Assembly (NCBI RefSeq): GCF_000496755.2
Contig: NZ_AYKS02000008.1
Coordinates: 1-42,744, forward strand
DNA length: 42,744 nt
Source of the DNA: Serratia sp. DD3
Lineage (GTDB): Bacteria > Pseudomonadota > Gammaproteobacteria > Enterobacterales > Enterobacteriaceae
Reading direction: 5' to 3'
The notes beneath the pieces are model-generated. The model saw only the letters and a list, made by a program, of their open reading frames with translations. It had not been told where the DNA came from and did not search any database. This document shows, piece after piece, positions 15,466 through 27,867 of the stretch (position 1 is the first letter of the stretch; every line of letters starts with the position of its first letter). A program made the position numbers and the translations under genes.

Positions 15466-18075
15466 ATGACAAAAAAATTTAAAATAGCCATCGGGATATT
15501 AGCAGGAATCGTGCTACTGGTGGTGACATTATGGCAAACCTTACCGAGCTGGTTGCCCCGAGTGGTAGCGCCTTGGTTGCCCCAAGGTAGCCAACTGGTG
15601 TTACAAGGGCCTTTACGTTGGCAGCATGGGGCGTTGCATCTTGCTAATGTCCGTTTTAATGCCCAGGATTGTAGCCTGGTCACTGTCAACGCGCTCAGTT
15701 TGTCTTATCAACGCGGCAAGTGGCAATTGAGCAGTGACCAACTCAATGTGGATACAGCCTGTTTGTCGAAACTCCCCGTAGAGACAGACAGCCCTCCGCT
15801 GGCGCTAGATCGCCTACAAAACCAATTGCCAGCATTTAATCTCAGCATCAATCTATTGACACTCACACCCTGGCAAACCTATGCCGGTAAAGTACAACTC
15901 GCTTCATCGGCCAAACGCTTCTCCCTGGATTATCAGGGGGATAATCTTACTGTTAAAGCGGAACTGGATGAACATCAGCAGTTAACGCTCAACCAATTCA
16001 TTATCCAGCCATTCGCTGGGGGGGAGCCGTTACAACTGACTGGGGAAATGACTCTGCCCATCGCGCTGGATAGTTTGCCGCCGCAGGGCTCTCTGCAAGG
16101 CGAAATACAGACCACCTACTTTGAAAAACCGTTGTTGTTGGATTTACACTGGCAACAGCAGCAGGGCCTGTTGACGTTAACCGAACAGGGGAGTCCACGC
16201 CCCTTGGCAAGCCTGCCCTGGCAAGTAACCCCTCAGCAGATTCGCATTGAGCAAGGTGAATGGCATTGGCATTATATTGATCAACCCCTTAGTGGTGGCC
16301 TGAGTGTGGCATTAGATGATTGGCGCAAAGGGCTGGCTGACACTCAAATTACTGCTCGCCTCAATGTCATCACTACTGGCCATAATGGTAAAGGTAATGC
16401 GGTACTCACCTTAGGCCCAGGTAAGGTAGATTTAATCAACAGCAATCTCAATTTCCAGCTTACAGGTCAGGCTAATCTGGCTGATTTTTCTGCTAGTGCT
16501 TCCATTCCGGGCATGATTAATGGTTCGATCCTTAACCCCACGTTGACTTTACTCCCTGGCTCGCTGTTACGTGCGTGGGGGGAGCCGGCGGATGGCATCC
16601 GGTTGGAAGAGGCTCGTCTGCCACTTGCTGGGGTAACGGTGACGGCAGCGGGAATTACTGGCCGTTTACAGGCGATTATTGCTGTCAGCGATAATTACTG
16701 GGGGCAATCCAATGTGCATCTGGATGGTCAGGCAAAAGATTTCTGGCCCGATAAGGGCAACTGGCAATGGCGCTACTGGGGGAATGGCAAACTGCCACCG
16801 TTGCAGGCCACCTGGGATATCGCAGGCAGTGGGCGCTGGCAGGATACACGCATTACCTTAGAGAGTTTGTCTACCGGGTTTAATCAGCTTAAATATGGCG
16901 AGATGACTATAGCCGCACCACGTTTGACGCTTGAGCAACCGATCATCTGGCAGCGTACGGCCGTTGCGCCACAATTTGCCGGCAGCCTTAAACTGGTTAC
17001 CGATAAAGTGAGCTTCAGTAAGGGTAGCTATCTGCCACCTACGGTGCTGGACCTGCAACTGAATGGCAAGGAGCCTGATAATTTCCAATGGCAGGGGCGT
17101 TTGTTGGCGGAGCAGATTGGTCCGATAAGCCTGCGAGGCCGCTGGGATGGTGAGCGCCTGAGGGGTGAGGGTTGGTGGCCGAAACAATCGTTAACGGTAT
17201 TTCAGCCGTTATTGCCAGCGGATTTGAATATCAAACTGCGGCAAGGGGAGTTTTATGCCCAGTCAGCGTTTTCCGCAGCGCGCGGACAAGGTTTTACGGC
17301 TGGCGGCCATTGGGTGGTCCGTAATGGCGGCATGTGGCTGAGTGATGGGGAAATGAGTGGTTTGGACTTTGTGTTACCTTACCGGCTAAAAAACCATTTA
17401 TGGCAATTAGGCGGCAAACGGCCAGTGATGCTGCGCATCAAGTCACTCAATAACCTGTTTGCCATACAGAATATTACCGCTGACTTACAAGGGAATTACC
17501 CTTATAGCGAGGCCAATCCCCTGACATTAAGTAACGTCAGCCTGGAAATGCTTAATGGGCATATCAGCCTCTCAGCCTTGCGTATGCCGCAGCATGAAGC
17601 GGCGGTACTCAAACTCGATAAAATCGACCTCAGCGAGCTGTTTACGGTGCTTAATCCGAAACAGTTTGCCATGTCAGGTCGCATTGACGGTGAATTACCC
17701 CTTTTCCTCAACCATCCTCAATGGTTGGTAAAGCAGGGTTGGATAGCCAATGCGGGGGTGCTGACGCTACGGTTGGATAAGGAGATGGCGGATGCTATCG
17801 GCGGTAATAATCTGGCGACAGGTGCCGCTATTGACTGGTTACGTTATGTCGAAATCAACCACTTAAAGGCTAAGGTTGACCTCGATAATCTGGGAGAACT
17901 GACGCTGAAAACGCGTATTGATGGGGTAAACACGCAAAAAAATGCCAAGCGTGCCATCATCTTAAACTATAGCCATCAGGAAAATGTGTTTCAGTTATGG
18001 CGTAGTCTGCGCTTTGGTGACAATTTACAAGAGTGGCTGGAACAGGCCCTCTCTAAACCTGGGGTAACACAATGA
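15466..18075 (+). CDS. ydbH: YdbH, AsmA-like intermembrane phospholipid transport protein
   Basis: YdbH is one of three partly redundant AsmA-like proteins (with TamB and YhdP) that carry phospholipids from inner to outer membrane. The 869-residue protein has an N-terminal anchor at about 7-24 (IAIGILAGIVLLVVTLW), then a long stretch of amphipathic beta strands, as expected for the hydrophobic groove. I start at the ATG at 15466; a TTG directly before it is in frame. The end overlaps ynbE by four bases (ATGA), giving a coupled ydbH-ynbE-ydbL operon. Confidence 0.93.
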   Translation: MTKKFKIAIGILAGIVLLVVTLWQTLPSWLPRVVAPWLPQGSQLVLQGPLRWQHGALHLANVRFNAQDCSLVTVNALSLSYQRGKWQLSSDQLNVDTACLSKLPVETDSPPLALDRLQNQLPAFNLSINLLTLTPWQTYAGKVQLASSAKRFSLDYQGDNLTVKAELDEHQQLTLNQFIIQPFAGGEPLQLTGEMTLPIALDSLPPQGSLQGEIQTTYFEKPLLLDLHWQQQQGLLTLTEQGSPRPLASLPWQVTPQQIRIEQGEWHWHYIDQPLSGGLSVALDDWRKGLADTQITARLNVITTGHNGKGNAVLTLGPGKVDLINSNLNFQLTGQANLADFSASASIPGMINGSILNPTLTLLPGSLLRAWGEPADGIRLEEARLPLAGVTVTAAGITGRLQAIIAVSDNYWGQSNVHLDGQAKDFWPDKGNWQWRYWGNGKLPPLQATWDIAGSGRWQDTRITLESLSTGFNQLKYGEMTIAAPRLTLEQPIIWQRTAVAPQFAGSLKLVTDKVSFSKGSYLPPTVLDLQLNGKEPDNFQWQGRLLAEQIGPISLRGRWDGERLRGEGWWPKQSLTVFQPLLPADLNIKLRQGEFYAQSAFSAARGQGFTAGGHWVVRNGGMWLSDGEMSGLDFVLPYRLKNHLWQLGGKRPVMLRIKSLNNLFAIQNITADLQGNYPYSEANPLTLSNVSLEMLNGHISLSALRMPQHEAAVLKLDKIDLSELFTVLNPKQFAMSGRIDGELPLFLNHPQWLVKQGWIANAGVLTLRLDKEMADAIGGNNLATGAAIDWLRYVEINHLKAKVDLDNLGELTLKTRIDGVNTQKNAKRAIILNYSHQENVFQLWRSLRFGDNLQEWLEQALSKPGVTQ

Positions 18076-18269
18076 ATATCATGGCCAGGCCATCGCTGGT
18101 AGTTGTACTGTGCGCCACTTTACTGAGTGCTTGCGTACCGCGTATTGAGGTAGCAACACCCAAAGATCCGATTACCATCAATATGAATGTCAAAATTGAG
18201 CATGAAATCCGTATCAAAGTGGATAGCGATGTGGAAAATCTGCTGAAAACCCATAGCGGTCTCTTTTAG
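18072..18269 (+). CDS. ynbE: YnbE lipoprotein, partner of YdbH
   Basis: A 65-residue lipoprotein with signal VVVLCATLLSAC (Cys21). The mature 45 residues hold the conserved DPITINMNVKIEHEIRIK beta strand. In E. coli YnbE is an outer-membrane lipoprotein that contacts the C-terminal end of YdbH and completes the bridge across the periplasm. The start codon overlaps the ydbH stop, and ydbL begins eight bases after its stop, so all three genes should be made together. Confidence 0.95.
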   Translation: MNIMARPSLVVVLCATLLSACVPRIEVATPKDPITINMNVKIEHEIRIKVDSDVENLLKTHSGLF

Positions 18270-18277
18270 GAGTCAGG

Positions 18278-18601
18278 ATGAAACGCCGATATTTATGGTG
18301 GCTAGTTGCCAGTTGGTCATTCAGCACGATGGTGCAGGCTTTGACTTTGGATGAAGCCAAGCAACAAGGACGCGTAGGAGAAACACTGAGTGGCTACATT
18401 GCGCCATTGAAGCAGGATGCTGAAACGTTGGATTTGGTGAAAAGAATTAACCAGGGGCGTTCGCAAAAATATCAGGAAGTGGCAGAAAACAATAATATCG
18501 CCCCCGATAGTGTCGCCCGCCTGGCTGGGCAGAAATTGGTGACACGCGCGCCGGCGGGTGAATATGTACGCGGCATTAATGGCCAGTGGTTGAAGAAGTA
18601 A
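18278..18601 (+). CDS. ydbL: YdbL, periplasmic DUF1318 protein
   Basis: A 107-residue protein with a signal peptide ending near Val-Gln-Ala at residues 19-21. The mature part contains the DUF1318 features: LDEAKQQGRVGETLSGYI, then ETLDLVKRINQGRSQKYQEVA and a closing EYVRGINGQW. In E. coli YdbL modulates the YdbH-YnbE bridge. AGGAG lies six bases before the ATG. It is the last gene of the ydbH operon. Confidence 0.93.
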   Translation: MKRRYLWWLVASWSFSTMVQALTLDEAKQQGRVGETLSGYIAPLKQDAETLDLVKRINQGRSQKYQEVAENNNIAPDSVARLAGQKLVTRAPAGEYVRGINGQWLKK

Positions 18602-18746
18602 AAAGCGTTCTGCTACGTGTGCCAAGTAGTAAGCAGTAAGTAGTAACACATTGATATAGCAATGAGTTCTGCCAGTACGGTTTTTAATCTGTTTAAACGG
18701 TATGCGGGCAGCTCAAGCAAAGAATGAATAATAAGGAATACCCAAC

Positions 18747-21700
18747 GTGAAATCTCCGCTCGCGGGATTGTCATCTAGACTGGATGACTTAATGCTCCGT
18801 GATCATGTGCGTCTGCAACGTCGGTTGCAAGGTGCCAAAAGAGTCAAAAATTTAGAGGCTCAGCAGGCCATTGCCGCTGAGATAGACAGTGATATCACCC
18901 GAGCGTTGCAAAAAGTGCAGTCGCGGGGCGCATCATGCCCGAAAATTACCTATCCAGAAAATCTGCCGGTCAGTCAGAAAAAACAAGAGATCCTCAATGC
19001 TATCCGTGATCACCAAGTGGTGATTGTGGCGGGTGAAACCGGGTCGGGCAAAACGACGCAGTTACCTAAAATCTGTCTTGAGCTGGGGCGGGGAATTAAA
19101 GGCTTAATCGGCCATACTCAGCCACGTCGTTTGGCTGCACGCACCGTTGCCAACCGCATTGCTGATGAGTTGGCAACCCCACTTGGCGGGAGCGTGGGCT
19201 ACAAGGTACGCTTCAATGATCAGGTGGGGGAAAATACCTTGGTCAAGCTGATGACTGACGGTATTTTGCTGGCTGAGATCCAGCAAGACCGACAGTTGTT
19301 GCAGTATGACACCCTGATTATCGATGAAGCGCACGAACGCAGTCTCAACATTGATTTTATCTTGGGCTATCTGCGGGAGTTACTGCCTAAACGCCCCGAC
19401 CTGAAAGTGATCATTACCTCGGCGACCATTGATCCTCAGCGGTTTTCTCGTCATTTTAATCATGCACCGATTATTGAGGTTTCTGGGCGTACTTATCCGG
19501 TTGATGTTCGTTATCGTCCAGTGGTCGATGATGCGGATGACAATGAGCGCGATCAGCTACAGGCAATTTTTGATGCGGTCGACGAGCTAGGGCGAGAAGG
19601 GCCTGGCGATGTTCTGATCTTTATGAGCGGTGAACGTGAAATTCGTGATACTGCCGATGCGCTGAATAAACTGAATTTACCGCATACGGAAGTGTTGCCA
19701 CTCTATGCCCGCTTGTCCAACAGTGAGCAGAACCGGGTTTTTCAAAGTCACTCAGGCCGCCGTATTGTGTTAGCGACCAACGTAGCCGAAACCTCACTCA
19801 CCGTACCGGGCATTAAATACGTTATTGACCCCGGAACAGCGCGTATCAGCCGTTATAGTTTCCGCACCAAGGTACAACGCCTGCCCATCGAGCCTATCTC
19901 GCAGGCTTCCGCCAACCAGCGTAAAGGCCGTTGCGGCCGTGTGTCGCAAGGTATTTGCATCCGCTTGTATTCGGAACAGGATTTCTTGTCGCGCCCTGAA
20001 TTCACCGATCCGGAAATTTTACGTACCAACCTGGCTTCAGTTATTTTGCAGATGACCTCGTTGGGGCTGGGGGATATTGCCGCCTTCCCGTTTGTTGAGG
20101 CACCCGATAAGCGTAATATTCAGGACGGTGTGCGGCTTTTGGAAGAGTTGGGGGCGATTAAAACCGCTGATAATGGCCACTACCAATTGACTCCTCAAGG
20201 CCGTCAATTAGCTCAGTTACCCATTGACCCGCGATTGGCACGGATGGTATTGGAAGCGCAGAAAAGTGGCAGTGTGCGTGAGATGATGATCATCACCTCG
20301 GCGCTATCGATTCAGGATCCGCGAGAGCGGCCTCTGGAGAAACAGCAGGCAGCGGATGAGAAACACCGCCGTTTTGCTGATAAAGACTCTGATTTTATGG
20401 CGTTTGTCTCCCTGTGGGATTACCTGCAACAGCAGCAGAAGGAGAACTCGTCCAGCCAGTTCCGTCGTTTATGCCGTAGCGATTTCCTCAACTATTTGCG
20501 TGTGCGTGAATGGCAGGATATCTACACCCAATTGCGTCAGGTAGTGAAAGAACTAGGCCTGCCAGTGAACAGTGTGCCTTCTGACTATCGCAGTATTCAT
20601 ACCTCGCTACTGAGTGGTTTACTTTCGCATATAGGGCAGAAAGATAACGATAAACAAGAGTATAGCGGTGCACGCAATGCGCGTTTCTCTATTTATCCGG
20701 GCTCAGGCTTGTTCAAGAAACCGCCAAAGTGGGGGATGGTTGCCGAATTGGTGGAAACCAGTCGCTTGTGGGGGCGAATTGCCGCGCGTATCGAGCCTGA
20801 ATGGATAGAACCGCTGGCTCAACACCTGGTTAAGCACCATTACAGTGAACCTCACTGGTCTAAATCCCAGGGTGCGGTAATGGCCAGTGAAAAGGTGACC
20901 TTGTTTGGCTTGGCGATTGTTGCCGCTCGCCAGGTCAATTACAGCACTATTGACCCATTACTGTGCCGTGAGTTGTTTATCCGCCATGCCTTAGTCGAAG
21001 GGGATTGGCAGACCAGACATACGTTTTTTGCTGCTAACTTAAAGTTACGTGCAGAAGTAGAAGAGTTGGAGCATAAATCGCGCCGCCGCGATATTTTGGT
21101 GGATGATGAAGCCTTGTTCAGCTTCTACGATCAGCGTATTCCGAATGAAATTGTCTCTGGCCGCCATTTTGACCGTTGGTGGAAAACAACCGTTAAGCAA
21201 CAACCTGATCTGCTCAATTTTGAAAAAGAGATGTTGATTAAAGAGGGGGCCAACCGGGTTAGCGCGTTGGATTATCCTAATTATTGGCATCAAGGTAACC
21301 TGAAATTGCGGCTGACCTATCAGTTTGAGCCAGGGACTGATGCGGATGGTGTCACGGTTCATATTCCCTTACCGATTCTTAACCAAGTGGCAGAAGAGGG
21401 CTTTGATTGGCAGATCCCCGGTATACGCCGTGAGTTGGTGATTGCGCTGATCAAATCACTGCCCAAGCCAATACGCCGCAATTTTGTGCCTGCGCCAAAC
21501 TATGCCGAAGCCTTTATTGGCCGCGTAACATCACAAGAACTACCGTTATTGGACTCATTGGAGCGAGAGTTACGGCGCATGACCGGCGTGACGGTGTCAC
21601 GAGAGGCGTGGCAATGGGATTCGGTTCCCGATCATCTAAAAATGACCTTCCGCGTGGTGGGTGAAAAGCAGAAAACCCTACGTGAAGGTAGAGACCTGGC

Positions 21701-22634
21701 GCTCTTAAAGCAGCAGTTGAAAGCTAACGTGCAGCAAACATTATCATCGGTGGCGGACGATGGCTTGGAGCAAAGCAACCTGCATATCTGGAGCTTTGGT
21801 AAACTGCCGGAATTTTACGAGCAGAAACGCGGAGGCTATTCCGTTAAAGCCTATCCGGCGTTGGTAGATGAAAAAGAGAGTGTCGCTATCCGCTTGTTTG
21901 AGAGTGAGCAGGAACAGCAGCAAGCGATGTGGCAAGGAACGCGCCGTCTACTATTGCTGAATATCCCATCGCCAATCAAGTATTTACATGAAAAACTGCC
22001 GAATAAAGCCAAACTGGGGCTCTATTTTAATCCTTATGGCAAGGTGCTGGAATTAATTGATGACTGTATTGCCTGTGGTATCGATAAACTGATGGCCGAG
22101 CATGGTGGGTTGGTTTGGCAAGAGCAGAGCTTTGCCCGGTTACAAGAATCAGTGCGTGCCGAGCTAAATGAAACGGTGGTAGATATTGCCAAGCAGGTTG
22201 AACAGATTTTAACGACGGTATTCAACATCAATAAACGTCTGAAAGGGCGTGTTGATATCGCGTTGGCACTGGCGTTATCAGACATCAAAGCTCAACTTTC
22301 AGGCCTGGTTTACCGTGGCTTTGTCACCAATAACGGTTGGAGCCGACTGCCGGATACCTTGCGTTATCTGCAGGGGATTGAACGCCGCTTAGATAAGCTG
22401 TCGATCGACCCACACCGTGATCGGGCACAAATGCTGCGGGTAGAGCGGGTACAGCTTGCTTGGCAACAGTGGTTGAATAAATTGCCAGCCAAACGTCAAC
22501 AGGATGAAGAGATGAAAGCGGTGCGCTGGATGATCGAGGAGTTACGCGTCAGCCTGTTTGCCCAACAGTTGGGGACGCCTTATCCGATTTCTGATAAACG
22601 CATCATGCAGGCTATCGATCAACTTTCACTATAA
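18747..22634 (+). CDS. hrpA: ATP-dependent RNA helicase HrpA
   Basis: HrpA is a DEAH-box 3'-5' RNA helicase, implicated in E. coli in fimbrial mRNA processing and in rescue of stalled ribosomes. The 1295-residue protein matches the full family length. Visible motifs are Walker A GETGSGKTT at 96-104, DEAH at 193-196, SAT in the ITSATID segment, and motif VI QRKGRCGRVSQG. A long C-terminal region follows the helicase core, as usual. The start is GTG at 18747, nine bases after AAGGA. It ends facing ydgD, with a strong hairpin between the two. Confidence 0.97.
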   Translation: MKSPLAGLSSRLDDLMLRDHVRLQRRLQGAKRVKNLEAQQAIAAEIDSDITRALQKVQSRGASCPKITYPENLPVSQKKQEILNAIRDHQVVIVAGETGSGKTTQLPKICLELGRGIKGLIGHTQPRRLAARTVANRIADELATPLGGSVGYKVRFNDQVGENTLVKLMTDGILLAEIQQDRQLLQYDTLIIDEAHERSLNIDFILGYLRELLPKRPDLKVIITSATIDPQRFSRHFNHAPIIEVSGRTYPVDVRYRPVVDDADDNERDQLQAIFDAVDELGREGPGDVLIFMSGEREIRDTADALNKLNLPHTEVLPLYARLSNSEQNRVFQSHSGRRIVLATNVAETSLTVPGIKYVIDPGTARISRYSFRTKVQRLPIEPISQASANQRKGRCGRVSQGICIRLYSEQDFLSRPEFTDPEILRTNLASVILQMTSLGLGDIAAFPFVEAPDKRNIQDGVRLLEELGAIKTADNGHYQLTPQGRQLAQLPIDPRLARMVLEAQKSGSVREMMIITSALSIQDPRERPLEKQQAADEKHRRFADKDSDFMAFVSLWDYLQQQQKENSSSQFRRLCRSDFLNYLRVREWQDIYTQLRQVVKELGLPVNSVPSDYRSIHTSLLSGLLSHIGQKDNDKQEYSGARNARFSIYPGSGLFKKPPKWGMVAELVETSRLWGRIAARIEPEWIEPLAQHLVKHHYSEPHWSKSQGAVMASEKVTLFGLAIVAARQVNYSTIDPLLCRELFIRHALVEGDWQTRHTFFAANLKLRAEVEELEHKSRRRDILVDDEALFSFYDQRIPNEIVSGRHFDRWWKTTVKQQPDLLNFEKEMLIKEGANRVSALDYPNYWHQGNLKLRLTYQFEPGTDADGVTVHIPLPILNQVAEEGFDWQIPGIRRELVIALIKSLPKPIRRNFVPAPNYAEAFIGRVTSQELPLLDSLERELRRMTGVTVSREAWQWDSVPDHLKMTFRVVGEKQKTLREGRDLALLKQQLKANVQQTLSSVADDGLEQSNLHIWSFGKLPEFYEQKRGGYSVKAYPALVDEKESVAIRLFESEQEQQQAMWQGTRRLLLLNIPSPIKYLHEKLPNKAKLGLYFNPYGKVLELIDDCIACGIDKLMAEHGGLVWQEQSFARLQESVRAELNETVVDIAKQVEQILTTVFNINKRLKGRVDIALALALSDIKAQLSGLVYRGFVTNNGWSRLPDTLRYLQGIERRLDKLSIDPHRDRAQMLRVERVQLAWQQWLNKLPAKRQQDEEMKAVRWMIEELRVSLFAQQLGTPYPISDKRIMQAIDQLSL

Positions 22635-22657
22635 AATATCGACCTGCGCAGGGGATC

Positions 22658-22695
22658 CCGCTGTTATTCAAGCGACTGTGGTTGAATAACAGCGG
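22658..22695. terminator. Long perfect hairpin between converging hrpA and ydgD
   Basis: CCGCTGTTATTCAA (22658-22671) pairs completely with TTGAATAACAGCGG (22682-22695) around a ten-base loop, a 14-pair stem. There is no T-tract on either side. It could end or protect both transcripts. Confidence 0.6.
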
Positions 22696-22722
22696 AGCTG
22701 TAATTTGTGGTCAAGGGGGAGT

Positions 22723-23541
22723 TCACTGACCCATTGACAGCTTGGTCAACGCATCTCGAATACCAGTAACAGCCAATGCCCGGTTATCCGCACGGTAGCG
22801 ATCCTCTGCTGCTGGCGCGGAGCTTTGAATCGCGATTAATCGCCAGCCTTCGGCACTTTTTAACAACAGCGGTGAGCCACTGTCTCCCGGTAAAGTATCG
22901 CATTGGTGTGATAGCACCCCCTGCTGAGCCCACCCAGTCACTTTACACCCCAGATGGGCATACAGAGAGTCAAGATGGTCTTCAGGGTAGCCCGCCTGAG
23001 TAACCAGCCGTCTTGCCTGTTTTAGCACTTGCATTAATCCCTTGCTGTTTCCTTGCCACAATGGCAAAGGCTTAATGGCGAGTGGTTGCTGATCTTTCAA
23101 ACGAATCAACGCAAAATCATAAGCGGCGGCAGCCTTGGGAACAATCCACCCATCGCCGTCAGCTTTAAGCTTTTTCCCTAATTTTTCATCCACCAAGGTT
23201 TCAATATTTTCAATCTGATAGGTCCAACTGTTACTGCCAGCGATAAACCGTAATGCGACCGCCTTATCCAAATGCCCTGGTGGTATAAGAACACAGTGAC
23301 CAGCGGTGAGGGCCAAGCGGGGGGAGATCAAGGTCGCCGTACATAAGTTGCCACTGGCGGTCTCTACCTGGCCGATAGCTTGCCACGGCCAATCATTGGT
23401 TTCATTGATTTTTACTCTGTCATCTTTACCAAAAAACAGGCGTTTCTGCTCTGCTTTTGAGGTATCAGAAGGCGTGGCTGCGTGAGCCAAATGAAGGGCA
23501 ACAGCGAATAAAGATGAGCACAATAAAACCGGTATGCGCAT
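22723..23541 (-). CDS. ydgD: Periplasmic trypsin-like serine protease YdgD
   Basis: A 272-residue exported protein of the glutamyl-endopeptidase-like S1 family; E. coli YdgD has almost the same length. The signal peptide ends around HAAT (residues 20-23). The triad is complete: His82 in LTAGHC, Asp142 in YDFALIRL, and Ser221 in GDSGSPLL. Cys67/Cys83 and Cys199/Cys214 are placed to form the two usual disulfides. The natural substrate is unknown. It is transcribed toward hrpA. Confidence 0.92.
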   Translation of the reverse strand: MRIPVLLCSSLFAVALHLAHAATPSDTSKAEQKRLFFGKDDRVKINETNDWPWQAIGQVETASGNLCTATLISPRLALTAGHCVLIPPGHLDKAVALRFIAGSNSWTYQIENIETLVDEKLGKKLKADGDGWIVPKAAAAYDFALIRLKDQQPLAIKPLPLWQGNSKGLMQVLKQARRLVTQAGYPEDHLDSLYAHLGCKVTGWAQQGVLSHQCDTLPGDSGSPLLLKSAEGWRLIAIQSSAPAAEDRYRADNRALAVTGIRDALTKLSMGQ

Positions 23542-23715
23542 AGGTTTTTACCTAACAAATAAGGAACGACCAAACATTGCATGAGAGTACTATCCAGCAG
23601 CAGACAATGTTAAATATAACGACTATAAACTGACTTATCGATGATACCAATGACATCCGATTGACTTTTTTACATGACTTTCTGAAAGGAAGGTGGAAAT
23701 TAAAAATAAAAGAAA

Positions 23716-23934
23716 ATGGCAACTCTGCACGCAGCCAACCATATGTTTGTCACCAGCCTGCATGACTGTGTGGGCGTGACGCAATATATTGACGCACTGA
23801 CAGGGGAGCGAAAAGTGATCAGTATGTTGATGCGTAACGAAGGGGGTCATAATCGTTTCCGTGATGATCATGACCAGCTAAAGATGCAAGCCAACCGTTA
23901 TGTCTTGCAATTAGGTAGCGATATTACCCAGTAG
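23716..23934 (+). CDS. Hypothetical 72-residue protein
   Basis: The ORF begins MATLHAANHMFVTS and ends YVLQLGSDITQ. The C-terminal half, with GERKVISMLMRNEGGHNRFRDDHD, looks protein-like in composition and codon use, but no family is recognised. The ribosome site is poor: the GGAAGGTGG at 23690-23698 is too far upstream, and the in-frame ATG at 23743 has no better site. It could be a degraded remnant of a longer gene. It stands between ydgD and folM. Confidence 0.4.
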   Translation: MATLHAANHMFVTSLHDCVGVTQYIDALTGERKVISMLMRNEGGHNRFRDDHDQLKMQANRYVLQLGSDITQ

Positions 23935-24042
23935 CCCCATAAAGGTCAGGACCATTTTCACCTAGGGTGATGATTGGCGACGCTTTTATAATAAAAACGG
24001 CGCCCAGCATATCGTGCCCCATCCTATTACGCTATGCCCTTA

Positions 24043-24765
24043 TCAGCATAACGGTCGGCCACCATCAACACTGTGAGTACGACCGGTGACATAACGGCTA
24101 TTCATCAAGTAGTCCACCAGATTCACCACCTCGTTTTCCCCGGGGGCTATTTTCATCAATGACTTTGCCAATGCTTGTTGCCGGTACTGTTCATCGTCAT
24201 CGCTATTAAACATGATCAGTGCAGGGGCAATGGCATTCACTTTGACTTCTGGGGCAAACTTGCGGGCAAAAGAGCGAGTCATATTGTCCAGAGCTGCTTT
24301 ACTGGCCGCATAAGCGATATGTTTATCACTGCCTTTTTCTACCACATAATCAGTTAGATGAATAATATCAGCACCAGCCGGGCCCTGGTCACGCAGGCAA
24401 GGTTCGAGTAATTGATTTAACAGATAGGGTGTATAAACATGAATTTGCAACATGGACGCCATCACTTGTTCTGGCGCGATCTGGTCAGACTCAGCCAACC
24501 AGGCACTGGCATTGTGGATCACTGCGCGCAATTTGGGGGCAACCTGCTTTACTTGTTCGGCAAAACCGTAGATCCCTTCATGGGTAGAGAAGTCACCTTG
24601 CAGGCACACTGCCCCAAGGCTTTTCAACTCAGACAAAGTGGGGTAAGTACTGCGGTAGGCAATAATCACCGGCACATTGCGTTGTAAGAACGACTTGGCA
24701 AGTGCCAGTCCAATCCGGCGCGCACCGCCAGTAATCAGTACTGGGGCTGAGTGGTGAGATCCCAT
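24043..24765 (-). CDS. folM: Dihydromonapterin/dihydrofolate reductase FolM
   Basis: FolM is a short-chain dehydrogenase that reduces dihydromonapterin (and weakly dihydrofolate) with NADPH. The 240-residue protein has the cofactor loop ITGGARRIG at 11-19, HNAS after the fourth strand, and the active-site Tyr-x-x-x-Lys in AYAASK. I choose the ATG at 24765 because TTGGAG lies nine bases upstream; a longer reading starts with a TTG inside that ribosome site. The neighbours ydgD and ydgH are also nearby in E. coli. Confidence 0.93.
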   Translation of the reverse strand: MGSHHSAPVLITGGARRIGLALAKSFLQRNVPVIIAYRSTYPTLSELKSLGAVCLQGDFSTHEGIYGFAEQVKQVAPKLRAVIHNASAWLAESDQIAPEQVMASMLQIHVYTPYLLNQLLEPCLRDQGPAGADIIHLTDYVVEKGSDKHIAYAASKAALDNMTRSFARKFAPEVKVNAIAPALIMFNSDDDEQYRQQALAKSLMKIAPGENEVVNLVDYLMNSRYVTGRTHSVDGGRPLC

Positions 24766-24988
24766 GGGTTTAAACTCCAAGTCAAATTGACAGACATGAA
24801 AAGAATTATGCCATGATATGTCAAAAAGTCGTTAACAGCTCTCAGCAATCAGTGCGATGCCGTGAAGCCCATCCTTCTCTAACCATCCCGCTCTATTCGC
24901 ACCATGAGAAAAGGGCAGCTAACGCTGCCCTATAACTCAATGCTTAACTTAAATATAAACCTGAAGTATAAATCTGAAGTGCTGGGGA

Positions 24989-25939
24989 TTATTTAAACAG
25001 ATCAGCGCTTACCGTCAGGTTACCGCCACTTTGGTTCTGCCATTCACGGGTGATGTGATAGTACTTGGCACCTTTAGCTGCGGCGCGTTTTGCTACTTCA
25101 TTGGAAACGTCAGTCATGCTGCCGAAATGACCGGTAAATGTGACGGAATCGAAGGGGACCATTTGTGCAGCAGTCACCTTGTTCACTTCCTGAATTTTGG
25201 TTCCATCCGGCAAAGTGACAGTGTAGCGTTGGCCAGAAGAAGATTGCGTTTCAAAGAAACGACCCACATTTTGACTTGGTGAGGCCGAAGAGGCGACCCC
25301 AGGGATCTCAACCTTGGCAGCTTCAGCACCGCCTGCAGCCAACAGGGCTTTACCGGCGTCAGAATCAGCAGGAACAGCATCTGGGTTTTGCACCACACGT
25401 TTAGGGGCATCAGCTTTATAGATATAGGCAGTAACGAGTTGGTTACCCCCCTCGTTGGCATCAATCTGACGAACGATAAAGAAAGAGGCTGCACCTTTCT
25501 TTTTTGCCTCTTTGCTAATGGCATCGCTGATGTCTGGCTGGCTACGATAAAAACCGGTGACAGTCACGGTATCGTAGGGTTCATACAGTAACGCTTCGGT
25601 TTTAGGAAGTTCTTTAACACCATTAAAGAGGCGGTACGTTGTCTCTTTGCTCGCCTCTGGGGCATCTTTATGATAGAGGTCAGCAGTAACGCGCGAGTTG
25701 CCGCTGTTGTTACCGTCATTGATACTCTGAATATAGAAAGCGTCCGCACCCAGTTTATCTGCACGGCGTGATACCGCATCAACTGCTTCGTTGATAGCAT
25801 TAAAACGACCAGTAATGGTGATGCGATCAAATGGTTTGATAGCCGCGGCTCTTTCAGGTGTTAACTCTTGTGCGGCATGTGCAGACAGCGCAGTGAGTGA
25901 TAACAAGGCTGATGCAATGATGGTGGTCTTCAGCTTCAT
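24989..25939 (-). CDS. ydgH: YdgH, periplasmic protein with three DUF1471 domains
   Basis: A 316-residue exported protein; the signal peptide ends at AHAA (residues 20-23). Three DUF1471 (YhcN/BhsA) repeats are spaced along the chain, each with a ...ITITGRF/VTVTGFY/VTFTGHF strand, a helix of S-x-x-A-K-K-A type, a hydrophobic strand ADAFYIQ/AASFFIV/AKYYHIT, and a final ADLYHK/AYIYKAD/ADLFK. E. coli YdgH has the same triple layout, but its role is not settled. AAGGA stands seven bases before the ATG. It is divergent from pntAB. Confidence 0.94.
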   Translation of the reverse strand: MKLKTTIIASALLSLTALSAHAAQELTPERAAAIKPFDRITITGRFNAINEAVDAVSRRADKLGADAFYIQSINDGNNSGNSRVTADLYHKDAPEASKETTYRLFNGVKELPKTEALLYEPYDTVTVTGFYRSQPDISDAISKEAKKKGAASFFIVRQIDANEGGNQLVTAYIYKADAPKRVVQNPDAVPADSDAGKALLAAGGAEAAKVEIPGVASSASPSQNVGRFFETQSSSGQRYTVTLPDGTKIQEVNKVTAAQMVPFDSVTFTGHFGSMTDVSNEVAKRAAAKGAKYYHITREWQNQSGGNLTVSADLFK

Positions 25940-27855
<1,916 letters not shown>

Positions 27856-27867
27856 GGGGTAGCAAAA